A DNA stretch of 64,000 nucleotides from JAGQPD01 sp020426865. Lineage in GTDB: Bacteria; Planctomycetota; Planctomycetia; Pirellulales; Pirellulaceae. Position numbers and translations under genes: made by a program. Below are positions 26,833 through 34,496 of this stretch, in pieces (the first letter of the stretch is position 1; the number at the start of each line of letters is the position of its first letter). Below the pieces are notes generated by a model that had not been told where the DNA came from, made no database searches, and saw only the letters and a program-made list of their open reading frames with translations. The stretch is from NCBI GenBank assembly GCA_041399065.1, contig JAWKTN010000006.1, positions 620,001 to 684,000 of the forward strand, written 5' to 3'.

Positions 26833-28281
26833 TCAGCAATCGCGTTCGCCGTCGCGACGTTCGTGGAAATACGTTTCCCAACCCAAGTAATTCGCAAACG
26901 CCTCGGCCAATACCCCCGCAGAATGCGATTGCGTCATCGCGACGTGATGCTCAAAGCCTTCACGACAGACGTGCTTGAGCAATTTTTGCAGGCGGGGCAC
27001 CTTGGCCACCGCCCGGTTGCCAAACGTACTTAACGGATCGTCGGTCAACTCACCTTCCCCCACATACGCCCGCAAACAGCCATCCGCATCGGCCGTCGTT
27101 ATGCGACCGTACGTCAACGGCCCCGCCGGCGTCCGCCCCTCTAAAGCTCCGTACGTGTTCTCCGTGCCGATGATACTGCCCAGAATCGGGGCCGTCGAGA
27201 TCGTGATGTCCGGCAAAAAGCTCTTCGCCCAATTGCCGCAATGGAACAACGCACACTTGTCGTCATCGTCACCGTAGTTGTTATTCCAATCGACCAGCGC
27301 CGCTGGCGATCCCGCAGCCAACTGCATGGCATACATCGTTAACACACCCGTAACGTCCACCTCACAGGCACTGGGCATGAAGCTTTCACTCATCATGCTC
27401 ATCAACGTACACACATTGCAACCGTAGTTTTGTTGAACCGACGTCCAACATTGGATTGCGGTCGCATCGAGCGAATTCTCGTCCATCCAGCGGCCAAGGA
27501 TCACACCCAGCTTGGCCATTTTGAGCAGTTTTTCATCCGGCACACCGGGCGCGGGCGCGTATCCGCAGATCGCTTTCAACTTGTCCGACACGTCTGCATC
27601 GGTATCGGACAGCTTTTCGGCCAACCCCAGGATTTCCGATAGATCGACCGTGGTGACACTCACACCGTGTCGCTCAAGCAGTTTTTCACTGTAGCGAACC
27701 GTGTTGAACGCCCCTGGCCTCGCTCCCACGGCACCCAACCGAGCTCGACGCAATCCCGCCACAACCTGGCACACACGCGTAAACCATGCCAAGTCGCGCT
27801 GGAAACCGTCGGCGTCGGGATGCGAGACGTGTCGAGTCGTCAGGGAAAAGCGAATGCCCGCTTGCACCAGGTTGTTGCAGACCGAAATCTTGCCGCAAAA
27901 CGCGTCGCGGCGGCGCGCTACGCCCAATTGATTCGGATCGTCCGGATATCCTTGCACCAGGACCGGTACATTCAGCTCCGCCAGTTTCAAAGTGTCGGCA
28001 ACCCCTTTCTCGTCGCCAAAGTTTGGCAGAACAACCAGCACACCATCAATCTCATCCCGGTGACGACGGAAAAGATCGGCACAGCGACGGGCTTCGGCGT
28101 GCGTCTCAATCCCTCCTAACTTCGTTTCCTCGACACCGACCATCACCCCTTTGATCCCGCGCTGCTGCAAAATCCGGACAATGTCTTCCCGAGCTTCAGC
28201 GACCAGTTGGTCCGGAAAAAAATCGCGATTGCCAATGATCACCCCCAAGGTAGTCGACCGGTCCTGTGCCCGACGAAACAT
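26833..28281 (-). CDS. L-fucose/L-arabinose isomerase family protein, first gene of the sugar operon
   Basis: 482 residues from ATG 28281, with AAGGGTG about 6 bases upstream. It has the three-domain layout of fucose isomerases: an N-terminal Rossmann-like domain (LGVIIGNRDFFPDQLV), a substrate domain (GVLVVLPNFGDEKGVADTL) and a C-terminal metal site. Candidate metal ligands are Glu in SACEVDVTGVLTMYA near residue 308, Asp in ALVDWNNNYG near residue 330 and His in ALFHCGNW near residue 345, plus a late His in TQSHSAGVLAEAF. It should interconvert an aldose and a ketose. With the kinase and transketolase downstream it is the likely entry enzyme of the pathway. No transcription factor gene adjoins it. 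Confidence 0.87.
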   Translation of the reverse strand: MFRRAQDRSTTLGVIIGNRDFFPDQLVAEAREDIVRILQQRGIKGVMVGVEETKLGGIETHAEARRCADLFRRHRDEIDGVLVVLPNFGDEKGVADTLKLAELNVPVLVQGYPDDPNQLGVARRRDAFCGKISVCNNLVQAGIRFSLTTRHVSHPDADGFQRDLAWFTRVCQVVAGLRRARLGAVGARPGAFNTVRYSEKLLERHGVSVTTVDLSEILGLAEKLSDTDADVSDKLKAICGYAPAPGVPDEKLLKMAKLGVILGRWMDENSLDATAIQCWTSVQQNYGCNVCTLMSMMSESFMPSACEVDVTGVLTMYAMQLAAGSPAALVDWNNNYGDDDDKCALFHCGNWAKSFLPDITISTAPILGSIIGTENTYGALEGRTPAGPLTYGRITTADADGCLRAYVGEGELTDDPLSTFGNRAVAKVPRLQKLLKHVCREGFEHHVAMTQSHSAGVLAEAFANYLGWETYFHERRDGERDC

Positions 28282-28874
28282 GCGTCACCCTTTCGCGACG
28301 AGTACTGTTGCTGTTGGTTCGCTGCTGCCCAATAGATACCGCCTGTGGACTCGCAGAAGAATCCCTCATTCTAACCGATAGCTCGCCCACCGGCGTAGCG
28401 GGGACTGCGAAATCATCCGGTCAGGGTGCACCTCGTTTTCGGCCAATTGCCTGGGGGTGCCCCAGCTGTTGTATGGCGAATCAACTGCGTGCCGGCCACC
28501 CAGACGTCGGCCCGGCAAGCCGACACCACCCTTGCGAGCGGCGTCGACACCGATGACGCTCCCATATGTTCGTCGGGCCCGAAGGGATGACACACTTGCG
28601 ATACTGTTACACGTCAGGATCGTACATCCACTCAGCTTCGCGGGGTAGGATTCGTACTCGTGGTCGCTCGGCCGTAGAGTGACGTCTGATTTATGGATCC
28701 GCGATCGTGCGCGACATTCGTTGCGGCGTGGCGGCGATACGGCTGGGACAGCCGTGGAACCTTGCCGGGACATCTGACATCACGCGGTTGTGGTCAGTTG
28801 ATTTCGCCAGCAGAAAATCATCACACTTGGCCCCGTCGGACCTAGGTTGCAAGGGGGCGTCCCCGGTGATGCGT
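28282..28874. other. intergenic region upstream of the sugar operon
   Basis: 593 bases between the divergent-facing end of the operon start and the 3' end of the Imm51-like gene. It should contain the operon promoter (minus strand, near 28300-28400), but no convincing -35/-10 pair was found. One copy of the dispersed hairpin lies at 28739-28755. Open frames here, including one whose translation begins with the hairpin-derived GSTAVPAV, look non-coding. Confidence 0.6.
28739..28755. repeat. dispersed hairpin repeat, copy 1
   Basis: ACGGCTGGGACAGCCGT, a 7-bp perfect stem with a GGA loop. The same sequence or close variants recur at 42404-42470, 48665-48706 and 58497-58538, always between genes. 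Confidence 0.9.
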
Positions 28875-29285
28875 CTAATCCCACTCAATTTGATCACAAT
28901 TCGCGTCAATGAAGTCCATCAGCTTCGCTTCGTCGGCCAACATTGCGCGTACGTGTGCTTCGAACCTTTTCATCTTCTGGACGTTCTCCGGGCCGTGGCT
29001 CAGGTACGCGGCAAACATGCCCGCCTCCGGATCGGTCTCGATCTCATCCATCAACTCGGGATCAACACTCGTCACATAGAAACGAATGAGTGCGTCCCAG
29101 TTGTATCCGTTCATGTACGCATCTTCGAACCGCGAGTTGATCCGCTCACCCAAGGCGAACAAGTCGTCGTTTTCACAGTAAACACAAACGGAGACCGAAT
29201 CATGCTCGGGCATCTCCAACAGCTTGATACTCTCGTCGTACACGGCTTTCTCCTTAACCTCGAGAATAGTGGTATCAATACGCAT
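28875..29285 (-). CDS. Imm51-like immunity protein
   Basis: 136 residues, acidic. The C-terminal half matches the pattern of the Imm51 immunity family as I know it: NGYNWDALIRFYV, DPELMDEIETDPEAGMFAAYLSH, then KMKRFEAHVRAMLADEAKLMDFIDANCDQIEWD, ending in the typical Ile-Glu-Trp-Asp. Imm51 proteins neutralise toxins of polymorphic toxin systems in the cytoplasm. No toxin gene is recognisable beside it, so it is an orphan or serves another function. A plus-strand frame covering the same DNA is Arg/His/Val-rich and looks spurious. Confidence 0.7.
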   Translation of the reverse strand: MRIDTTILEVKEKAVYDESIKLLEMPEHDSVSVCVYCENDDLFALGERINSRFEDAYMNGYNWDALIRFYVTSVDPELMDEIETDPEAGMFAAYLSHGPENVQKMKRFEAHVRAMLADEAKLMDFIDANCDQIEWD

Positions 29286-29344
29286 CTCAATTCAACACGC
29301 TGATTCAACACGCTGCGCTGCCTGCAAATCCGCTTCTTCCAATT

Positions 29345-29998
29345 TCATGGCCGGCGACGGCGTTGATAACGGATAGTGCAACCCCGCGCAGGGATTTCCC
29401 GGTCCGCCGGGAAATCACCTTTCATGGCAGCCGCGACCGCCAACTCGACGTAGTTCTTCGTTACCAGCGCGGCGTCGGTCTGATCGTCCATCGCGCCGCG
29501 ATAAACGATCCGGCGCCGCTTGTCCAATACGTAGAACTCCGGCGTATAGATCGCCCCATACGCTCGAGCCACCACCTGCGATTCGTCTTTGACGTACGCA
29601 AAGCGAAATCCTTTCTCCTCCGCCCGTCGCTTCATCGCTTCCAATGCGTCGCCCCTAACGGCGTTAGAATTAATCGCGACAAGCACGGCCGACAGCTTTT
29701 CGCTTTCGATCTTTTCTTGAAGTGCCTTCAGACGGTCTTCGTAGTCCACCGAATAAGGACAGGTATTGCACGTAAAGCACATGATCACAACATCGAAATT
29801 GGAAAGCTCCGAAAGACTGATCACTTTGTCGTCCGTCGACTTCAATCCGGACCAGTCCGCTCCCTGATCGCCCGGCTTCAGGGTAACTGGTTCTTCGACA
29901 GATTGCGCATTTACCATGGACACGACTAAGACACATGCAACAACGAACACACAGATTCGGCGGAAGCACGTTTGCCACATGTAGACTACCATTATCAT
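29345..29998 (-). CDS. secreted thioredoxin-like / redoxin protein
   Basis: 217 residues. An N-terminal signal segment (ICVFVVACVLVVSMVNA) precedes a redoxin domain: VTLKPGDQGADWSGLKSTDDKVISLSEL, then FDVVIMCFTCNTCPYS with a C-x-x-C redox pair near residue 79. The domain ends in the cis-Pro strand YGAIYTPEFYVLDKRRRIVYRG. It probably acts as a periplasmic thiol oxidoreductase or peroxiredoxin-like protein of the family often paired with secreted planctomycete proteins. The start is uncertain: Met1, Met3 and Met7 are all possible. The tail is strongly basic (RRRRP). Confidence 0.82.
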   Translation of the reverse strand: MIMVVYMWQTCFRRICVFVVACVLVVSMVNAQSVEEPVTLKPGDQGADWSGLKSTDDKVISLSELSNFDVVIMCFTCNTCPYSVDYEDRLKALQEKIESEKLSAVLVAINSNAVRGDALEAMKRRAEEKGFRFAYVKDESQVVARAYGAIYTPEFYVLDKRRRIVYRGAMDDQTDAALVTKNYVELAVAAAMKGDFPADREIPARGCTIRYQRRRRP

Positions 29999-30249
29999 TC
30001 ACCAATACGACAAGACCGCGTTTCGACAGGTTCTGTGGCCGGCCCGGATGCGACTCTTACCAAACAGGATCGCGATTGGACCAATTCACAAACAGACCAG
30101 GTTCCAACAACCGTTGTCACAATACCATTGCCGCCAGCCACGCACAACAACACTCGGGCGCCTTCTGCCAATCGGCGTCAAATCCGTTCGAACCAGGTTG
30201 CGATTGTTGCGTTACTGGTATTAAGATGGGAGTAGAAGAGGAAACAGCT

Positions 30250-30894
30250 ATGGCGACGATTATTCGCGACCCCATTCTGGAGCAACGAATTATCGCCGAT
30301 CGGGTTGAACGTGGCATTGACCGTTACGACGAAGTATGGGAAGGAGTCTACGTCATGCCACCCATGCTCAACGACGAACACCAGATGTTGGTTGGCCGCC
30401 TTACTCGCATTCTCGACGAAATCATCGGCGATAGGAAACTGGGGGACGTGCGGCCGGGGGTCAACATTTCCGATCGGCTCGACGGGTGGCAGCAGAATTA
30501 CCGAGTCCCCGATGTTGCAGTATTCCTCAACATTACGAAGGCCGTGAACCACGATTCTTTCTGGTTAGGTGGTCCAGATTTCGCCATCGAGATTGCTAGT
30601 CCCGGCGATCAAGTTCACGACAAGATTCCATTTTATTCAAAGGTAGCCACGCGGGAATTGCTGATTATCGATCGGTCACCCTGGCAGTTGGAACTCTACC
30701 GACTCCAATCGCGAGGCAAATTGGCGCTCGTTGGCATCTCAACGACCGACGACAAAGCCGGCCTTTTCAGCGAATTATTGGCGATTCAGATCAGGTTGCT
30801 GCCGGAGGCAACCGGAGCGAAGCGACGGCAAATCCAAATCGACGAAACGATTTCCCCCACCTCGAAGTCACCCCGCCGCTCATGGATCATCTAA
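30250..30894 (+). CDS. Uma2 family (DUF820) PD-(D/E)XK nuclease-like protein
   Basis: 214 residues from ATG 30250, chosen because GAGGA lies 8 bases upstream; in-frame starts at 30226 and 29935 are less likely. It carries the Uma2/DUF820 pattern: MNDEH-like MLNDEHQMLVGRLTRIL, the catalytic-type strand YRVPDVAVFLN and PDFAIEIASPGDQVHDKIPFYSKVATRELLIID, which supplies the Asp...Glu-x-Ala/Lys residues of a PD-(D/E)XK core. Planctomycetes and cyanobacteria carry many copies; the biological role is unknown. The 251 bases upstream hold nothing recognisable. Confidence 0.85.
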   Translation: MATIIRDPILEQRIIADRVERGIDRYDEVWEGVYVMPPMLNDEHQMLVGRLTRILDEIIGDRKLGDVRPGVNISDRLDGWQQNYRVPDVAVFLNITKAVNHDSFWLGGPDFAIEIASPGDQVHDKIPFYSKVATRELLIIDRSPWQLELYRLQSRGKLALVGISTTDDKAGLFSELLAIQIRLLPEATGAKRRQIQIDETISPTSKSPRRSWII

Positions 30895-30908
30895 GAGCCG
30901 ATGCCGTG

Positions 30909-31934
30909 TCAGTCCGCCGAATACTTGGCAAAGGCAGCGGCAACATGCTTGGCCGATGAATCGGCTGCGTCTGACGCATGGACGTAAATTGCATACCGCA
31001 GGCGATATGACGTGCCCGGCTCGACCACCGTGCGATTCTTTTCGCCAACCTTAAACGCAGCCAACGCAAACGGATTGGCCGCAACAAAGCCGTAATCTCG
31101 CGCATGATACCGCGATGGCGACGCGTTTTCAGGATGACATAGAATCGCCATCCCTACTCGCCGACCGTCGACGACGCCCGCGTAGTCGCACCAGTCCGCC
31201 GCCTGTCCCCATACTTGCCGTTCGTTTTCGCGCCCGTCTGCATCCCGGATTGTTCCCATTCCCCCCTTGACTCGCAAAGCACTCGCCACACGAATGCCCA
31301 AGCCCATCTCTTCCTGGTCACCAAATTCGAATGGTCGATCACTGCTGAACTGCGAATCCATCGCGATCCAATACCCGCCATCCGCTACGACAATACTGTA
31401 ATAACACACTTCATCACAAATCGGCATCGGCGGATTACCGCCGTCCCAATAACGATTTCGCACCGCAAACTTGCCTCGTCCCGCACCACCACTCGGCTCT
31501 TCCACGAACTCAATATGCTCAACCTTTGTCTTCAGCCGCCAACAGTCCGCGCCACTCAAATCCCCAAACGCCAACCAGATTCCCGGATGATACGTTGCGT
31601 GGTCCATCGGATCCTCGCCCTCCACCGGCGGATGGTTGCGAGTCACTTGAAATCCATCCAGCGTGCGAACATGAGCAAAGTACGGCCGAGTGATCTGCGG
31701 ATCAGCAAAACTATATTCGGCAACGACCTGTGTCCCAATCTTGACGCCCAGTTTGCCAGAACCGTCCGGCCCGTTCGTCAATTGAACCGTCGGCTCCGAT
31801 GATGATTCCCTCTGCGTCCCATCGTCATTCGCTGCGACACTCACCCCCATACCTTGGAATAGCAGCAGGGACCAACCAACCACCATAGTCACGCACTGTT
31901 GCATCGAAACGCTCGACTTTCCCATCGGACGCAT
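30909..31934 (-). CDS. secreted DUF6807 (PmoA-like) protein
   Basis: About 341 residues from ATG 31934; a start at 31982 is also possible. A signal peptide (MVVGWSLLLFQGMGVSVAAND) precedes a beta-rich domain with the DUF6807 signatures YSFADPQITRPYFAHVRTLDGFQVTRNHPP and DHATYHPGIWLAFGDLSGADCW. The family is common in planctomycete carbohydrate loci, usually near exported Gfo/Idh/MocA oxidoreductases, as here (96 bases downstream of one). The biochemical role is not established. The name PmoA in databases reflects annotation carry-over, not methane oxidation. Confidence 0.8.
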   Translation of the reverse strand: MRPMGKSSVSMQQCVTMVVGWSLLLFQGMGVSVAANDDGTQRESSSEPTVQLTNGPDGSGKLGVKIGTQVVAEYSFADPQITRPYFAHVRTLDGFQVTRNHPPVEGEDPMDHATYHPGIWLAFGDLSGADCWRLKTKVEHIEFVEEPSGGAGRGKFAVRNRYWDGGNPPMPICDEVCYYSIVVADGGYWIAMDSQFSSDRPFEFGDQEEMGLGIRVASALRVKGGMGTIRDADGRENERQVWGQAADWCDYAGVVDGRRVGMAILCHPENASPSRYHARDYGFVAANPFALAAFKVGEKNRTVVEPGTSYRLRYAIYVHASDAADSSAKHVAAAFAKYSAD

Positions 31935-32030
31935 TAACACACCTTTGTCTGTTCTGATGTTGACGGCAAAATGAGTCGCCAACGCGTTTTTTCCGAGTTC
32001 AAAATGGATTGCCGGTCGTAAAGGCCAACG

Positions 32031-33311
32031 CTACGCAAAATTCGGCACGGACCAGTGCCCCGCATCTCTGTATTTGCGCCCCAGCATGGCATGCGCATCG
32101 GGATCGTCCACAATCGTCTCCGTCTCCAGATTGAACTCTAGTGACCGCCCTGTCCGAACAGCTATGTTGGCAAGATGGATCAGCGACACTGATCGATGGG
32201 CTTCCTCGATGTCCGCATGCGGTCGGCGACCATTGCGAATTGCATCGACGAAATCCTCAAAGTGCTGGGAATTTCGCGGCTGAGGTTCAATCCCATCGAG
32301 CTCACGATTGTCGGGCCCGAAGACAATCAGCCGTCCTCGTTTGCTAAGGACCATCTTGCCTGCCGTTCCCAAAAACTCGACCCCACTATCGCAATTGTAC
32401 GGATAATTTCCCGACCACAATCGCATCTCGAACATCAACTGCTTAAGTTTTCCAGCACCCGACACATCAGGATACTCAAAAACGCAGGTCGCGGTATCGG
32501 GGAATTGCTGATCATCCTGGTGAAAATACTTGCCGCCTAAACCAACAACGCGTCTTGGCAGCGAATCGACACCCAGCCCCCATCGAGCGTAGTCGACTTC
32601 GTGCGCTCCGTCGTTTCCAATGTCGCCCGTACCGAAGTTGTACCACCAATGCCAATCGTAATGAAAGCGGTTCGCCTGATACGGCAGAAACTCGGCAGGC
32701 CCCACCCACGTGTCGTAATCAACGTGTGCCGGCGGCTGACCCGGTTCGGCGTGTCCAATGTTGTCGCGACGCTGAATGTTCCAAGCCTTGGCAATCAGTA
32801 CGTCGCCGATGATTCCCTCCCGCAACGATTCGATGGCAGCCATCGTGAACGGCGTGCTTCGCTGTTGCGTTCCATGTTGTACAACAACGTTGTTACGCCG
32901 CGCCGCATCAAGCAACAGGCGGCTTTCACGAAAGTTGTGGCTGCACGGCTTTTCTACATACACATGCTTGCCCGCTTCGCACGCCATGATCGCCGCCGGG
33001 GCGTGCCAATGATCGGGCGTCGCAACCACCACAGCGTCGATATCCTTATTGTCCAAGATTCGCCGCAGGTCCGTTACCGCCCTCTTGGAATCGATCCCCC
33101 CTTTCTCCGCCGTTTGCCCCAAGCGGTTGCGGTCAACATCGCAAACGAAATCGCAATGCGACAAAAACGATTGCCCGCGACCACCGCAGCCAATCAGCGC
33201 CGTCGTTACCTTGTCATTCGCACTGGCAGCTCGCACTGTTGTTGCCATCCCCATCGCCACGCCGCAGGCTGCCGCTTGCTCCAAGAATGTCCGGCGGTTG
33301 AAACTGGTCAT
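32031..33311 (-). CDS. Tat-exported Gfo/Idh/MocA family oxidoreductase
   Basis: 426 residues from ATG 33311. The twin-arginine signal SFNRRTFLEQAAACGVAMGMATTVRAA is clear, so the protein is exported folded with its cofactor. The NAD(P)-binding fold follows (KVTTALIGCGGRGQSFL), then the family EKP motif in GKHVYVEKPCSHN near residue 117. The C-terminal Gfo/Idh domain includes GDIGNDGAHEVDYARWGL. These proteins oxidise or epimerise sugars. The location outside the cytoplasm argues against a role as the cytoplasmic apiose dehydrogenase. The upstream dehydrogenase gene ends 2 bases before this start. Confidence 0.88.
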   Translation of the reverse strand: MTSFNRRTFLEQAAACGVAMGMATTVRAASANDKVTTALIGCGGRGQSFLSHCDFVCDVDRNRLGQTAEKGGIDSKRAVTDLRRILDNKDIDAVVVATPDHWHAPAAIMACEAGKHVYVEKPCSHNFRESRLLLDAARRNNVVVQHGTQQRSTPFTMAAIESLREGIIGDVLIAKAWNIQRRDNIGHAEPGQPPAHVDYDTWVGPAEFLPYQANRFHYDWHWWYNFGTGDIGNDGAHEVDYARWGLGVDSLPRRVVGLGGKYFHQDDQQFPDTATCVFEYPDVSGAGKLKQLMFEMRLWSGNYPYNCDSGVEFLGTAGKMVLSKRGRLIVFGPDNRELDGIEPQPRNSQHFEDFVDAIRNGRRPHADIEEAHRSVSLIHLANIAVRTGRSLEFNLETETIVDDPDAHAMLGRKYRDAGHWSVPNFA

Positions 33312-33313
33312 CG

Positions 33314-34177
33314 TCACTCTCCATCGTAGATCCGAAAAATCGCACTGTTGTCCTCATCCCCGTATCCCCACGATTCGACTCGCTCGAGTAGCTCCCGATG
33401 AAGTGTGGACAGCGGCAACGCTGTATTGTGGTCCGCAGCCAGATCGAGAATCAAGCGGACATCCTTCAGATGCTGCGATACCTTGGCCTGGGTACTAAAG
33501 TCGCCATCCAGCATCTTTTGCCCCTTGTTGTCCATCGTTTTCGAATATGCGGCACTGTTTCGCAGCACCTCCAACGAACTCGTACCGTCCAATCCAATCG
33601 CTCGAGCAAAGGCCAGTCCTTCGGCCAAGGCAGCTCGATTTAACCCCAACACCAGATTCGTGACCAGCTTCATCCGTGCCGCGTCTCCCCACGTCCCGAC
33701 ATAATACGACTGCTTACAGATCACGTCGAATATCGCCCCGCACGCTTGATACGCATCGCTCGGGCCGGCAACCAACGCCGTGGCCTCGCCATCACGAGTC
33801 TGTTGGCTAGATCCTGAAAACGGAGTCTCCAAATATTGCACGCCTCGCGCGGCAAGCCACTCCCCTAAGGCAGCCGTCTGCCGCGGATCGCCGGTAGTTG
33901 TATCAATCAGAATCTGGCCTGGCCGTAAGCCTCCCTGTAGTCCCTGAAGAACCTCTCGAACATGCTCGCTGGTGAACAAACTGATGATCACGCGATCGCA
34001 ATCTACAAGCGGATTGTCAGACCATTGAGCGCCCTGCGCCACCAGTCGGTCAGCCTTCTCGCGCGTGCGATTCTGGACGATCACGTTGTAACCATGTTCC
34101 AGTAGCCGCTCAGAAAACGCCGTCCCCATCAGGCCCAAACCAATAACGCCGATCGTACGCTTGCCGGTGGTTGTCAT
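33314..34177 (-). CDS. beta-hydroxyacid dehydrogenase (3-hydroxyisobutyrate dehydrogenase family)
   Basis: 287 residues. The NAD(P) loop GVIGLGLMGTAFS covers residues 10-22. The substrate segment LIDTTTGDPRQTAALGEWL is near residue 90. The catalytic Lys170 with Asn174 sits in DAARMKLVTNLVLGLNRAAL. The family oxidises beta-hydroxyacids such as threonate, tartronate or hydroxyisobutyrate. It precedes the exported oxidoreductase and DUF6807 genes on the same strand. In other bacteria, relatives act upstream of DUF1537 kinases, so a link to the sugar operon 5 kb away is possible but unproven. Confidence 0.87.
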   Translation of the reverse strand: MTTTGKRTIGVIGLGLMGTAFSERLLEHGYNVIVQNRTREKADRLVAQGAQWSDNPLVDCDRVIISLFTSEHVREVLQGLQGGLRPGQILIDTTTGDPRQTAALGEWLAARGVQYLETPFSGSSQQTRDGEATALVAGPSDAYQACGAIFDVICKQSYYVGTWGDAARMKLVTNLVLGLNRAALAEGLAFARAIGLDGTSSLEVLRNSAAYSKTMDNKGQKMLDGDFSTQAKVSQHLKDVRLILDLAADHNTALPLSTLHRELLERVESWGYGDEDNSAIFRIYDGE

Positions 34178-34496
34178 GCAAAATCGTCCCGGTGGCGGAG
34201 TGAAAGAGTCCTACATTAACAGCACACGCCACATAGCTCCAGCCGTGTCCCCAGCCCAATCGTTCGCCTTGCCACGGCGAAATCGGGAAAAATCGCCAAT
34301 ACGGTCGGACACGGCGGAGCGATTCGGGTCGCATTGATTGTGGCCATCAACTCGGCAACGCGGTTATCCTTTCGCCCCGCGGCTTTCATGGCGCAACCCG
34401 TTTCGCTCCGACGATCCCGGCGTATTGGCCTGTGACCCGCATTCTGAATGCAGTGCGTCGATCGTGCGCCAAGGGATCGTCTGGAGCTATGTGGGG
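34178..34496. other. intergenic region with no recognisable feature
   Basis: 319 bases between the dehydrogenase start and the dnaE2 stop. I see no hairpin, repeat or coding frame with credible composition. The promoter of the dehydrogenase gene (minus strand) should lie at its left end. Confidence 0.5.

Noticed and set aside
25862..26890. 342-residue plus-strand reading frame
   Set aside because: It is antisense to both transketolase subunits, which have unmistakable catalytic motifs.
28366..28773. 135-residue minus-strand reading frame with GSTAVPAV start
   Set aside because: Its beginning is the translated dispersed hairpin, and the rest lacks any recognisable pattern.
29363..29929. 188-residue plus-strand reading frame
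   Set aside because: It is antisense to the thioredoxin-like gene and strongly Arg/His-rich.
32031..33311. Gfo/Idh/MocA protein as the missing apiose dehydrogenase
   Set aside because: It has a clear Tat signal, so it is exported, while the pathway enzymes are cytoplasmic.
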